From: Paenibacillus glycanilyticus NBRC 16618 | Lineage (GTDB): Bacteria > Bacillota > Bacilli > Paenibacillales > Paenibacillaceae | Assembly (NCBI RefSeq): GCF_004000805.1 | Contig: NZ_BILY01000021.1 | Location: 1-64,000 of the forward strand | Length of the DNA stretch: 64,000 bases | Direction: 5' to 3' | Shown here: positions 25,065-33,975 of the stretch, one piece after another | Numbering within the stretch: position 1 is the stretch's first letter | How the letters are laid out: each line of letters opens with the position of its first letter | Translations under genes and position numbers: made by a program | Notes under the pieces: generated by a model | The model's input: the letters and a program-made list of their open reading frames with translations, nothing else | What the model was told of the DNA's origin: nothing | The model's database searches: none

Positions 25065-25901
25065 TTATGGCAGTACTCCGGCAATTTGCAGGACCGTCAG
25101 AATAACCTCTATGACAATGAGAATAACGATAATCCATTCAACGAACAATCCGCGTATTGAATGGCTGATCGTCGAGAAGCCTTCTATAATGTGATGCAGG
25201 AATTCCGTTTTGTTCTTTAATATTTTATACCGGTCATTCAATTCGAAGAAATCCAGCATCTTGTCGTAAAACTCGCTGGCATGGCTGCTGCTCCAAGTAA
25301 TATCGGGCTTATCCAAAATCATAATGTAAGCCAGCGAATTATACTCGTAGCGCAGGATGATCGCCGTCGTCCGGGCCAGCTCCTTGTTGCCGATCCGGAG
25401 CTTTCCTTTCTCGAGCCGTTCAATCACCGTCTCCAGCTTGTCGTTGATTTTCCCCAGCTGCTCTTCCACTTTCTCGAAAGCGACCGATTTCGCAAGAACG
25501 GTAGATATAAGTTCGGGATGGAAATGCTCGAATTCAGGCACTTCCACATACTCATCCGTCAATTCGAAGGACTCTTTCTCCCCGTAATGAAGGCTGTAAT
25601 CATCGGAGTAACGATCGGCGTTCGAAATATCGATCTCCGGTTCAAAAGCTGTTATGTATCTCAGGAATGCGATAATGTCCTGCGGGCGTGAATGATTAAT
25701 GAAGACAATGCTCCCAAATGAAAAGACAAGCACCTGCTGCGATTCCTCGACTCGATGCTGGAGAATGGACTCCAGAATGTCGCCCTTCAGAATTAAAGGC
25801 TGCTCCCAGGTAAACTTCTTGGGAATTCCGCAATGGATCGCAATCTTGTTCAGATCAATTTCATTCGTGAGGGCAAAAGCTTTAAAGGTCATTTCCTTCA
25901 T
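25065..25901 (-). CDS. RMD1/YagE (DUF155) family protein
   Basis: About 278 residues with the layout of the RMD1/DUF155 family: an N-terminal domain (QQVLVFSFGSIVFINHSRPQ), a long helical region (VEEQLGKINDKLETVIERLE) and one C-terminal membrane helix (IVILIVIEVILTVLQIAG). The family is found from bacteria to mitochondria (yeast RMD1, MRX10); bacterial function is unknown. I prefer the ATG at 25901, 8 nt after AAAAGAG, over the GTG at 25910. Confidence 0.82.
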   Translation of the reverse strand: MKEMTFKAFALTNEIDLNKIAIHCGIPKKFTWEQPLILKGDILESILQHRVEESQQVLVFSFGSIVFINHSRPQDIIAFLRYITAFEPEIDISNADRYSDDYSLHYGEKESFELTDEYVEVPEFEHFHPELISTVLAKSVAFEKVEEQLGKINDKLETVIERLEKGKLRIGNKELARTTAIILRYEYNSLAYIMILDKPDITWSSSHASEFYDKMLDFFELNDRYKILKNKTEFLHHIIEGFSTISHSIRGLFVEWIIVILIVIEVILTVLQIAGVLP

Positions 25902-25995
25902 TTCGATCACTCTTTTCAGTCGAACTGAAATTTTAGGCGTATTATTACATTATTCCCTGTCCTCCTTTCTTATACCCCATCTCTTCCCGCAGACC

Positions 25996-26030
25996 AAAAA
26001 GCCGGAATCCTGAAATGGGATCCCGGCCTC
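25996..26030 (-). terminator. terminator after the YcxB-like gene
   Basis: GCCGG, ATCC and GGAT, CCGGC pairing with AAAAA on the plus-strand left side, giving a U-run on the minus strand. Confidence 0.65.
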
Positions 26031-26043
26031 TTCCGCTTATGAA

Positions 26044-26613
26044 CTAACTCACATTGAAATATTGAATGATGCCGACGGTAACGATGAAGATAAACACATA
26101 GATGAGCAGATTTCTTACTCCTCTTAATTTCTTCTTTTGCTTGATGCGGCTGCGGACCGTTTGCCCGAATTCGCTCCACTGCTCGTCCGTAAAGCACCTG
26201 CGGGGAAAGATATGGGCGGTTACGCCGTTGACCATTAAATAAATGGCCGATTTGGTAGCGAATAGACCGGTAAAGTCCGTCCACTGCATTCTCACAGTCA
26301 GCGAGTCGCTCTCCAAAACCACTCCCTCGTCCGACCATGTGTACTGCCTCTCTTCGTTTACCAGTCTATTCTTAAGGTTATTCTTGTGGGCCTTTATAAG
26401 GAAGAAAGCCAACAGAGGCACGAAAATAAAGATGAAAACCATAAAAGGATTTAAGCTGGAGAGGTCCTTCTCCGCAATAGCCAGCACGATATCCAAAATA
26501 GAGATGAGGTACAAAAAACCAAGGAGATAGGGATAAGGTTTCTTAAATAGATAGGATAGCTGCAGCTGTACCAAATCTTCTTTGGTAAGAGTGACCGAAA
26601 TAGATCCTTGCAT
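26044..26613 (-). CDS. YcxB-like membrane protein
   Basis: A 189-residue protein with two membrane helices close together (about residues 29-72), a cytoplasmic beta-rich part (EERQYTWSDEGVVLESDSL, then MQWTDFTGLFATKSAIYL) and a final helix (about 168-187). This is the pattern of the YcxB family, whose function is not known. ATG after GGAGGG. Confidence 0.75.
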   Translation of the reverse strand: MQGSISVTLTKEDLVQLQLSYLFKKPYPYLLGFLYLISILDIVLAIAEKDLSSLNPFMVFIFIFVPLLAFFLIKAHKNNLKNRLVNEERQYTWSDEGVVLESDSLTVRMQWTDFTGLFATKSAIYLMVNGVTAHIFPRRCFTDEQWSEFGQTVRSRIKQKKKLRGVRNLLIYVFIFIVTVGIIQYFNVS

Positions 26614-26684
26614 GATTTTCCCTCCGCATAGTATTTTCCATAATATTCAAATCCGACTATACCATGCCATACTACCTATGTATA

Positions 26685-26729
26685 GAAAAAAAAGACCAGA
26701 AATCATCCGGCGAGGATTTCTGATCTTTC
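26685..26729 (-). terminator. terminator of the LacI-type regulator gene
   Basis: On the minus strand, AAAGATCAGAAATCC pairs with GATTTCTGGTCTTT, followed by TTTTTT. Confidence 0.85.
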
Positions 26730-26747
26730 GTACCATATAAGGATTCG

Positions 26748-27740
26748 TTAAGGAGCGACCGAACCTACCGTCTCGCCTCGAACAAGAGAGACGTAAATAC
26801 GCTCCTGCTCGACCTCTTGTCCGCATATAATCTTAAGAAGCTGCTCCGCCGCAATAGCTCCCCACTTGCGCTTGGAATAATCGATGGTAGCGAGACGAGG
26901 ATGCATGAAGGAAGCCAGCTCCAGATTATCAAAGCCGATCAGATGCAGGTCCCGGCCGATGACAATATCCGGATGATTCCTTTGCAGGTAATGGCACATC
27001 CCGATCGCCATCTCGTCGTTGAAGCAGAATATCGCCGCCGGTTCGCCTGTAGAGCCGATAATGCCTTCCGCGACTAATCTTGCCGCGGCATGCTCGCCAG
27101 AGGACTTGTTGAAATCGCCTTCAATAACGGTAAGCGAAGCATCGCTTGCACGCTCTACCACCTGAGTGGCCGCCGCCAAGCGCTGCTTGGAGTCAAAGGA
27201 GCCTCTTGGCCCCGTTATGGCATACAGCTTCCGGTGTCCTTGCTCCAGCAAGTATTCGATCGCCAGCGCCGCTCCGGCTTTATTGTCGAGCAGCACCTGG
27301 TTAACATTCGCATGGTTCAGCTCCCGGTCCAGCACGACCAGCTTATGCCCGCGTTCCGCGTAGCTGGCCAGCTCCTTGCTGTCGAATGTCTCGTCGAGGA
27401 TAATTGCTCCGTCGATCAATCTCTCCGGAAGCATGCGGTGCGACTGCTTGCCGCTGCAGACGATCAGATCATAGCCCTTGACCGACAGCACCTCCTTCAT
27501 CCCTTGAAGGAGGTCTCCATAGAACGCCCCGCTGAAATCGGTCAGAAATACCCCGATGATTTTCGTTTCTCTCCGCTTGAGCGATCGCGCGGCAGCATTC
27601 GGGACATAGTTCAATTCACTGGCAACCGCCAATATTCTGGCCGTTGTTTCTTCCGTTACTTTCGGATTACCGTTTAACGCGTAAGATACGGTCGATATTG
27701 AAACGCCCGCTTGTCTGGCGATGTCTTTAATGCTGACCAC
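26748..27740 (-). CDS. LacI family transcriptional regulator of the GH94/ABC sugar cluster
   Basis: A 330-residue LacI/GalR regulator. Residues 1-22 hold the DNA-binding helices (SIKDIARQAGVSISTVSYAL), followed by the hinge (NYVPNAAARSLKRRETKIIG) and a periplasmic-binding-like sugar domain. The GTG at 27740 is 10 nt after AAGGAGG and gives the family-typical start; an upstream GTG at 27749 is too near. Three perfect GAAACGTTTC palindromes in the adjacent divergent promoter region fit its operator type. It probably represses the phosphorylase and transporter until a beta-glucan-derived sugar is present. Confidence 0.88.
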   Translation of the reverse strand: MVSIKDIARQAGVSISTVSYALNGNPKVTEETTARILAVASELNYVPNAAARSLKRRETKIIGVFLTDFSGAFYGDLLQGMKEVLSVKGYDLIVCSGKQSHRMLPERLIDGAIILDETFDSKELASYAERGHKLVVLDRELNHANVNQVLLDNKAGAALAIEYLLEQGHRKLYAITGPRGSFDSKQRLAAATQVVERASDASLTVIEGDFNKSSGEHAAARLVAEGIIGSTGEPAAIFCFNDEMAIGMCHYLQRNHPDIVIGRDLHLIGFDNLELASFMHPRLATIDYSKRKWGAIAAEQLLKIICGQEVEQERIYVSLVRGETVGSVAP

Positions 27741-27778
27741 AGTTCCCACTCCTCCTTGTCCTTATTCTACTATAACAC

Positions 27779-27812
27779 AAGGACTGGCGGCACCAAGATA
27801 CCACCAGTCCTT
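27779..27812 (-). terminator. hairpin after the GH94 gene
   Basis: AAGGACTGG and CCAGTCCTT pair around a partly paired loop. It lies between the phosphorylase stop and the regulator start; no long U-run. Confidence 0.6.
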
Positions 27813-27816
27813 CCGA

Positions 27817-30800
27817 TTACATAAATATTTCAACGCGGTTGCCTTCAGGGCGCAGACTTGCAGTCAGCTGTTCTTCCGCAATACGCACGCCGCCATTGCG
27901 GTAACGGTTATCCGTATAGGTAAACTCCGCTTCCCGTCCGTTAATGAGGATGCGGTTTACGCGCGTTCCTCCGCCAAGACGGTAGACAAACGTAACCGGC
28001 TTGCCGTTCCATCCAAAATCAAACGTCATTCCGTCCAGCTTCTCCGGCAATACCGGATCGACAACAAGGTCGCAGCCGAGCTGACGAATCCCGAGGGCAT
28101 TCGAGATCAGCTGGTTCATGTAGATTCCCGGGCCGCTCGAATAAATACGCCATCCGCCCTTCACCTGCACGCTGCCATCGCGAAGCTCGCCGAAGCGCTC
28201 CTGGGCGTCGTAACGGTTCATGAACTTGCCGTCGGAGCTGCTGAAGTAGGAGTTGCTTTGACGCAGCTCGGCGTTTGGAACAACGTCGCGAAGACCAACC
28301 GGGTTGATGGTCAAGAGTCCCTTCCATACTTCGTCGGTCTTGCCCAGCTTCGCCATCGCCTCTACGAAACGGATATGCGCATGGACGTACTGCAGGCCAA
28401 TTTCCCGTCCGAAGTTAGCGGCCTGTTCCGCGCGCTTGAAGTTTACGCTGACGCCGCCCGCGTAATTCGCAGGCCGGTTCATCAGACGCACGCCGTCCGG
28501 ACAGTACAGCTTCTCTTTGATAATGCGGTAGTGAGCTTCCGCCTGTTCTTCCGTTAGGAGCTCGCTGATCATGCTGCGCGTCATCGGAAGCAGACGGTAT
28601 TGAATGCCCGTAGTCGTGTCCGTCGGATGCAGCATCAGCTTCGCTTCCTCCGGCTTCTCCATGTAGACGAAGCCCGGAATAACCTCTTCCGCCAGCATGT
28701 AGCGGTTAAAATCAGCCTGAATGCCCGCGGCCAGCTGCGTAAGCTCCTCGGCAAGCGCGGAATCAAAGGTTTCCAGCACGCGGCCGAATTGCCCGATAAC
28801 CTGATAAGTCAGCGAAACCGTCCAGCTGCTGATCATATATTTTTTGAGCTGTGCATTTGCCGGCTGTAGCGTGTCGTCCCAGTCTCCGTCGCCGTAGGAG
28901 GACAGATGCGTGCCATGCAGGAAATGCTCTTTAATGTAGTCGATTTCCTTGATCGCATGATCAAGCAAGGTTGCGGATTGTTCCGTGAATTCGCCCGTAT
29001 GGCGGATCGAGTAAGGAACGCGCTGCTCCAAAATGCCGTAATCCTTGGTCGCTGCCAGATAATCGCCGAGCACCTTCAGCGGCCATACGATAATATCGCC
29101 ATGGCTCTCTTCCTGCTGGATCCGGTAATAACGGTCGAACATAAACCATTGCGGCCAGTTGCCTTCGTCTTCGTACTGATGCGAGTAAACGGTCTTCAGA
29201 ATTTCCGCCACTTGCTCGTACTTATGCGTGGACAGGAAATATTCCGCCGGCCCTTGGCATACGTCGCGCGTACCCCAAGCCGCTCCTCCGTATTGCTCGA
29301 GGCCATGAGGCACCGAATAGTGGACGAGCATATTATGCGTATACCACCATGCGAGCGAGTTCATTTTGACAAGCTCAGCCTTCGAAGCTCCGTCATGGGA
29401 CAGCCGGAAGCCGTTCATCACCTGACGCAAAAAGGCTCTATAGCGCTCGATCTCTCTTGCCGCCTGCTTTTCTTCGAACGGCAGCTCTTCGCCTTGCAGC
29501 AGCCCTTGCACCGTAAGGGTCCAAGCCGAAGTTGCCGCAAGCTCAAGAACAACAAGCGATGCCGCACCCGGCGTTAAGCCTCCGACAAGCGCGCTCTCGT
29601 CCAGAGCGGTTACCGCCGCACCGTCTACGCGCATACGGTATTGCAGGTTCGGGAACACCTTCGTGCTTGGCGACTGGCTGTCCGCCTTAAAGATCAGCAC
29701 GCCGTCCTTCTCCTCCATGGAGTAAGGCAGCTCGAATTCGTTATTGTTCATCGACACCTGATTCGTTACTCTAAACCGGTAGCCGATCCCTTTCTGCGAG
29801 CGAAGCTCCAGACGGACCTCCGGCGAATCTACCGTTGTGTAGTTCGTGATGACAAGCGTATCGTCCGCCGTCTTGTAGAACCATTTCGCATAGTTGAAGC
29901 CCATCTCGAACATCGAAGGCATCGCAAGCAAGCGATAAACGCCGTCAACTTCAACGTAGATGCGCTGACCGGAAGTCTTGAGCACGTTAAGCGCATTACG
30001 CGCATTGGTTATCATTTTATGAAAATTCGTATTGCCCGCCAGAAGCTGCGAGTTGAAAATCCCGTACATATAAGAAGTCGTCGTCATCACGTTATCCGTC
30101 ATGCGGTCATTGCCGCCGGACATCAGGATGTGGCCATGAGGACGCTCGACAAGCAGCTCCTTCTCTTTGAGCACCACATGCTCATGCGTTTCCGTGAAGA
30201 AGGATAGAAGTTGACCGTCCTGGAATTCTTCCTGCTCCCGGTTCGGGTACATCGACTTGATCTCTTCCGGGTCCATAGACAAAGTGCGAAGAGGCGATCC
30301 GATCGCAGACGATACGACAACCTTCGGATAAGTCTCTTCCGCTTCAGCCTGCTGAGTCTTGTCGGCGGATTCTACCTGCTTCCAAGCCTCCAGCACTTCC
30401 TCGAAATATTCCAGCTTCTCAATCGCCGAAGGATGATCCTTCTTGAACAGTCCGTAGAATACGAAGCGCGCTTCGCCTTGAACCTGCTTCTTCGGAGTTT
30501 GAAGGGCTGCGTACGTGAACTCATATTGATAGATCTCATTCGCCAGCGCAGGCTGCAGCAGAGCTTCCGGCACATCGGTCTCTTTATGGCTTAAGCCGAA
30601 GAATTGGAAGCCGTCCGTCGAATAGCCTACCGCTCCCGTCAGCGAGCCATGCTGCATATAAGGGAAAGCGCCTCCCATCGGCTGGTTTTGCCGGAAGCAC
30701 AACGCATAACCAAGCTGCTCGTCCCGGAATACCTTATGGTCAACGTATTGGGAGATATACGCCTCGTTCGTCCGGACAGCCCCGGTATCCCCAAGACCAA

Positions 30801-31179
30801 GATCTTGTCCGTAGACAACGTCAATCGTTGCATCGCTGCCTTGAACAGTTACGTCCCAGAACCAAATGCCATGCTTCGTTAAGGCAAAAGAAACCTTATA
30901 TTGCAGTTCGCCGCCAAATGCTGCTCCATCCCAGACCAGCTTATCGCCGGCTTTCGTCAAACGGCTGGATGAGCGGATGCCAAGCAGCGGTTCGAAGCGG
31001 ATTCCTTCCACTGTATGCTTGCGCAAATAAAGGTTGTTCATGGATCCGTCAAGCGGATGCGTCATGACCTGATTCAGCATCGTTTCTCCGGACCGGGCAG
31101 CAAACAGATCGCCGCTGCTCCAGAATTCGAATGCCAGTTCCCCGTTTTCCAAACGGATCGTACTTTTTGCTGTCTCCAT
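27817..31179 (-). CDS. GH94 family glycoside phosphorylase, probably 1,2-beta-oligoglucan phosphorylase
   Basis: About 1120 residues with the GH94 layout: an N-terminal beta-sandwich (about residues 1-550) and a C-terminal alpha/alpha barrel. The catalytic acid lies in GDGDWDDT (about residue 763); conserved barrel segments include AAWGTRDVCQGPAEY and SSYGDGDWDDTLQPA. Such enzymes release sugar-1-phosphate from beta-glucosides. The length, longer than cellobiose phosphorylase (about 800), and the context (LacI regulator, sugar-binding protein, two permeases) match the Listeria 1,2-beta-oligoglucan phosphorylase locus; that specificity is inference. The ATG at 31179 follows GGGGAGG at a long 13-nt gap. 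Confidence 0.8.
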   Translation of the reverse strand: METAKSTIRLENGELAFEFWSSGDLFAARSGETMLNQVMTHPLDGSMNNLYLRKHTVEGIRFEPLLGIRSSSRLTKAGDKLVWDGAAFGGELQYKVSFALTKHGIWFWDVTVQGSDATIDVVYGQDLGLGDTGAVRTNEAYISQYVDHKVFRDEQLGYALCFRQNQPMGGAFPYMQHGSLTGAVGYSTDGFQFFGLSHKETDVPEALLQPALANEIYQYEFTYAALQTPKKQVQGEARFVFYGLFKKDHPSAIEKLEYFEEVLEAWKQVESADKTQQAEAEETYPKVVVSSAIGSPLRTLSMDPEEIKSMYPNREQEEFQDGQLLSFFTETHEHVVLKEKELLVERPHGHILMSGGNDRMTDNVMTTTSYMYGIFNSQLLAGNTNFHKMITNARNALNVLKTSGQRIYVEVDGVYRLLAMPSMFEMGFNYAKWFYKTADDTLVITNYTTVDSPEVRLELRSQKGIGYRFRVTNQVSMNNNEFELPYSMEEKDGVLIFKADSQSPSTKVFPNLQYRMRVDGAAVTALDESALVGGLTPGAASLVVLELAATSAWTLTVQGLLQGEELPFEEKQAAREIERYRAFLRQVMNGFRLSHDGASKAELVKMNSLAWWYTHNMLVHYSVPHGLEQYGGAAWGTRDVCQGPAEYFLSTHKYEQVAEILKTVYSHQYEDEGNWPQWFMFDRYYRIQQEESHGDIIVWPLKVLGDYLAATKDYGILEQRVPYSIRHTGEFTEQSATLLDHAIKEIDYIKEHFLHGTHLSSYGDGDWDDTLQPANAQLKKYMISSWTVSLTYQVIGQFGRVLETFDSALAEELTQLAAGIQADFNRYMLAEEVIPGFVYMEKPEEAKLMLHPTDTTTGIQYRLLPMTRSMISELLTEEQAEAHYRIIKEKLYCPDGVRLMNRPANYAGGVSVNFKRAEQAANFGREIGLQYVHAHIRFVEAMAKLGKTDEVWKGLLTINPVGLRDVVPNAELRQSNSYFSSSDGKFMNRYDAQERFGELRDGSVQVKGGWRIYSSGPGIYMNQLISNALGIRQLGCDLVVDPVLPEKLDGMTFDFGWNGKPVTFVYRLGGGTRVNRILINGREAEFTYTDNRYRNGGVRIAEEQLTASLRPEGNRVEIFM

Positions 31180-31294
31180 TATTTCAATTATGCCTCCCCA
31201 TTTGTCCAACCTCATGTTATAGCCGAAATGGTTACGTGTAGGATTGCCTATTCGCGTTATATTCTTCACACCGATGAAGTCAAAATCAACTATA

Positions 31295-31304
31295 GAAACG
31301 TTTC
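31295..31304. promoter_or_regulatory. LacI-type operator O1
   Basis: Perfect palindrome GAAACGTTTC just downstream of the minus-strand promoter of the phosphorylase gene, a position that would block transcription. Confidence 0.75.
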
Positions 31305-31322
31305 GATAATACCTAGAACAGG

Positions 31323-31351
31323 ATTATAATCAAATAATTTCGGGTCGTCAA
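31323..31351 (-). promoter_or_regulatory. sigma-A promoter of the GH94 gene
   Basis: On the minus strand TTGACG (31346-31351), a 17-bp gap and TATAAT (31323-31328). Very close to consensus. Confidence 0.8.
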
Positions 31352-31371
31352 CCTTGTAAAAAGGAGAAATA

Positions 31372-31381
31372 GAAACGTTTC
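31372..31381. promoter_or_regulatory. LacI-type operator O2
   Basis: Second perfect GAAACGTTTC, between the two divergent promoters. The centres of O1, O2 and O3 are 77 and 74 bp apart, near seven helical turns, which would suit DNA looping. Confidence 0.75.
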
Positions 31382-31410
31382 TATTAATTCCAACGTGTAA
31401 AAAATAATAC

Positions 31411-31439
31411 TTGAAAGCGCTTATGCTCTGATCTATAAT
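31411..31439 (+). promoter_or_regulatory. sigma-A promoter of the sugar transporter genes, with cre-like site
   Basis: TTGAAA (31411-31416), a 17-bp gap and TATAAT (31434-31439). The -35 box is part of TTGAAAGCGCTTATG, which resembles a CcpA cre site except at its last bases, so carbon catabolite control is possible. Confidence 0.8.
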
Positions 31440-31445
31440 GTCGTT

Positions 31446-31455
31446 GAAACGTTTC
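31446..31455. promoter_or_regulatory. LacI-type operator O3
   Basis: Third perfect GAAACGTTTC, starting at the expected transcription start of the transporter promoter. Confidence 0.75.
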
Positions 31456-31675
31456 TACAACGAATTAACCTAGAATTAAACGCAGGGGATTGTCCTACAG
31501 AACATCTGAGAAGGAGGGAATCGGGCGATATCGAAACGATTCTCGAACAGAGGATTGACTCAAAAAGCGAATACGACGGCGAAGCGCTAACCTGACGCAA
31601 AGCCGAATAATTGAAGCATTGCCACTGCATACTATTTTTTAACAACCGACAACATGGGGAGGTCTTGTTTTTATT

Positions 31676-32953
31676 ATGACATTCAAAAAATCTCTTACCG
31701 CTACGCTCGCAGGCTCCGTTCTGCTCATGGGCATTCTGTCCGCTTGCGGCGGAAATAAAGCAGACAACAACACCGCGGATCAAGGCAACACGGGCAAAGG
31801 CAGCAAAGGCAAAGTTACTCTTAATGTATGGGGCATGGGCGAAGAAGCTAAATCCCTTCCGAAAATCGCCGAGCAATTCGAAGCCGAAAATCCGGACATC
31901 AAAATCAATGTTCAGCCGCTTCCATGGGACACGGCGCATGACAAGCTGCTGACGGCTGTTGCGTCGAAAAAAGGCCCGGACGTTGTGCAAATGGGTACAA
32001 CATGGATTCCGGAGTTCGCTAACGCCGGCGCATTGATGGACCTGTCCTCCGATATCGCTAACTACCCGGAGCTTGCGGACAGCAACTTCTATGACGGTTC
32101 CTTGAATACAACGAAATACGACGGCAAAACCGTAGGCGTACCTTGGTATATCGATACTCGCGTTCTTTACTACCGCACGGATCTGTTGAAGGAAGTCGGC
32201 TACGACCAAGCGCCTAAAACTTGGGATGAGCTGAAAGACGCGGCGGACAAGCTGAAGGCACGCGGCACGGGCAAATACGGCATCAGCCTTGACGTAAAAG
32301 AACAGACTCTTATGTTCATGTTCGCTCGCCAGAACGGCTCCAAGCTGATCGACGGCAACAAGCCGCTGTTCAACGAGCCGAAATTCGTAGAAGCGGTTGA
32401 CTACCTGAACAGCTTCTTCAAAGACGGTGACGCTCCGCTTGACCTGGGCATCGACATCGTAGCCGGCTTCAAAGGCGACGGAATCCTGCCAATGTTCATC
32501 AGCGGTCCTTGGATGATTAAGCTGATTAACGATCAAGCTCCCGAACTGAAAGGCAAATGGGCTACTGCGGTTCTTCCTGCAAAAGAAAACAACATCTCGG
32601 CACTAGGCGGCTCCAACCTGTCCGTCTTCCAATATACCGACCATAAAGAAGAAGCGATGAAATTCCTTGCTTACATGAGCAAGCCTGAAACCCAGCTCAA
32701 ATGGCTTGAGCTTGCAAACGCATTGCCTTCCACGAAGAAAGCATGGGAAGATCCAGCGTTGACCAGCGATCCAAACCTGAAAGTAATCGGCGAGCAAATG
32801 AAGAGCTCCGAGCCAATGCCGCTCCTGAAGCCTTGGGAGCAAGTTGCGCAAGAAGCACTGAACTCGTTCGAGAAGATCTACCGCGGCCAATCGAAGACGC
32901 AAGACGAAATGAACAGCTTTAACAAGAAAGCTACCGATATTCTGAGCAAGTAA
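31676..32953 (+). CDS. sugar ABC transporter solute-binding lipoprotein
   Basis: A 425-residue family-1 extracellular binding protein. Its signal peptide ends in a lipobox with the lipid-modified cysteine at C24 (GILSAC), followed by a polar Asn/Gly/Lys linker. The mature domain is typical (VTLNVWGMGEEAKSLPKIAE, then NPDIKINVQPLPWD and GPDVVQMGTTW). It should capture an oligosaccharide, probably the substrate of the divergent GH94 phosphorylase. ATG 13 nt after GGGGAGG. A hairpin after the gene likely lowers read-through into the permease genes. Confidence 0.9.
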   Translation: MTFKKSLTATLAGSVLLMGILSACGGNKADNNTADQGNTGKGSKGKVTLNVWGMGEEAKSLPKIAEQFEAENPDIKINVQPLPWDTAHDKLLTAVASKKGPDVVQMGTTWIPEFANAGALMDLSSDIANYPELADSNFYDGSLNTTKYDGKTVGVPWYIDTRVLYYRTDLLKEVGYDQAPKTWDELKDAADKLKARGTGKYGISLDVKEQTLMFMFARQNGSKLIDGNKPLFNEPKFVEAVDYLNSFFKDGDAPLDLGIDIVAGFKGDGILPMFISGPWMIKLINDQAPELKGKWATAVLPAKENNISALGGSNLSVFQYTDHKEEAMKFLAYMSKPETQLKWLELANALPSTKKAWEDPALTSDPNLKVIGEQMKSSEPMPLLKPWEQVAQEALNSFEKIYRGQSKTQDEMNSFNKKATDILSK

Positions 32954-32980
32954 CAGCAGCAACTTGGAATGCAAGCAAGC

Positions 32981-33020
32981 ACCGGCAGCACTTCTGAACC
33001 TAAACAGAAACGCTGCCGGT
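32981..33020 (+). terminator. intercistronic hairpin after the binding-protein gene
   Basis: ACCGGCAGC and GCTGCCGGT pair around a 22-nt loop, followed by TATGTTTT. Such attenuators keep the binding protein more abundant than its permeases. Confidence 0.7.
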
Positions 33021-33072
33021 TATGTTTTGCCATTAATTTTTGCGGTAGAAGCGCAAAGGAAAGGAAGCATGG

Positions 33073-33960
33073 ATGAAAGGATATTCTCAGAGTAAAGCGC
33101 CTTATTTCTTTATCGCTCCCGCGCTTATTTTACTAATACTGTTTTCATTGTTACCGATTGTCGTCGCTCTTGTTATCAGCTTTACGAACATGGACCTTGC
33201 CGGTCTTGCCGACTGGTCGAATATTTCATTCGTTGGACTCGACAATTATGTGGACGTATTGGCTGATCCCGTGTTCGGCAAGTCCATCTTAAATACATTG
33301 TTTTACGTCGTTATCGGTGTGCCGCTTATTCTGATCGGCTCCCTTCTCATTGCTATTATCGTTAACTTCGGAGGCAACCGGATCTTTAACGCCTTCCGCG
33401 TCATTTACTACATGCCTTCCGTTACGAACGTGGTTGCGGTCGCGGTTGTATGGACATTGTTGTATAACCCTATCTTTGGCCTGCTGAACTATTTGCTTGA
33501 TGCCGTTAATCTGCCAGCCGTACCTTGGCTCCAGGATCCAATCATGGCGAAAATCTCGCTCATTATCATGGGCGCATGGCGCGGGATTGGTCTGAACATG
33601 ATCATCTTTATCGCGGCGCTGCAAGGCATTCCGAAGTCTTATTACGAAGCGGCTCAGCTCGACGGTGCCGGCAACTTCCGGCAGCTGATGTACATTACGA
33701 TTCCGATGCTTCGTTTCGCGATCTTCTTCGTGTCCATTACGACGATGATCGGCTGGCTTCAATTCTTCGAAGAGCCGTTTATTATGACGGATGGCGGTCC
33801 GCTGGACAGCACGACCTCCGTGGCTTTGTTTATCTATCACAACGGCTTCCAGCTCAGCCACTTCGGCTACTCGGCTGCCGGTTCGTTCGTCCTGTTCTTT
33901 GCAATCATTCTCATCACGCTCTTGCAGTTCAAGCTGCAGGGCAAAGATACGGATCTATAA
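33073..33960 (+). CDS. sugar ABC transporter permease (MalF-like)
   Basis: A 295-residue permease with six membrane helices. The ATPase-coupling EAA loop reads YYEAAQLDGAGNFRQLMYIT (about residues 194-213). It is the first of the paired inner-membrane subunits for the sugar transporter. ATG after AAAGGAAAGG. No ATPase gene is in the cluster, so a shared MsmX-type ATPase elsewhere in the genome is expected, as for other CUT1 transporters of Bacillales. Confidence 0.92.
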   Translation: MKGYSQSKAPYFFIAPALILLILFSLLPIVVALVISFTNMDLAGLADWSNISFVGLDNYVDVLADPVFGKSILNTLFYVVIGVPLILIGSLLIAIIVNFGGNRIFNAFRVIYYMPSVTNVVAVAVVWTLLYNPIFGLLNYLLDAVNLPAVPWLQDPIMAKISLIIMGAWRGIGLNMIIFIAALQGIPKSYYEAAQLDGAGNFRQLMYITIPMLRFAIFFVSITTMIGWLQFFEEPFIMTDGGPLDSTTSVALFIYHNGFQLSHFGYSAAGSFVLFFAIILITLLQFKLQGKDTDL

Positions 33961-33975
33961 TTAGGAGGTGAACAA

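Larger units (their letters stand above)
31180..31675. other. divergent promoter region of the sugar cluster
   Basis: About 500 bp with two promoters, three palindromic operators and a leader of roughly 230 nt before the binding-protein gene. No further gene was seen in the leader, although it contains an isolated AAGGAGGG at about 31511 with only a 12-codon frame after it. Confidence 0.75.

Noticed and set aside
31500-31560. Possible leader peptide in the sugar transporter leader
   Set aside because: A strong AAGGAGGG is present but no start codon follows at a proper distance and the frame closes within about 12 codons.
31433-32536. A 367-codon minus-strand frame opposite the sugar-binding protein gene
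   Set aside because: It is antisense to a clear binding-protein gene, has no ribosome site, and its residue pattern (many His, Arg, Phe runs) is that of a reverse-strand shadow.
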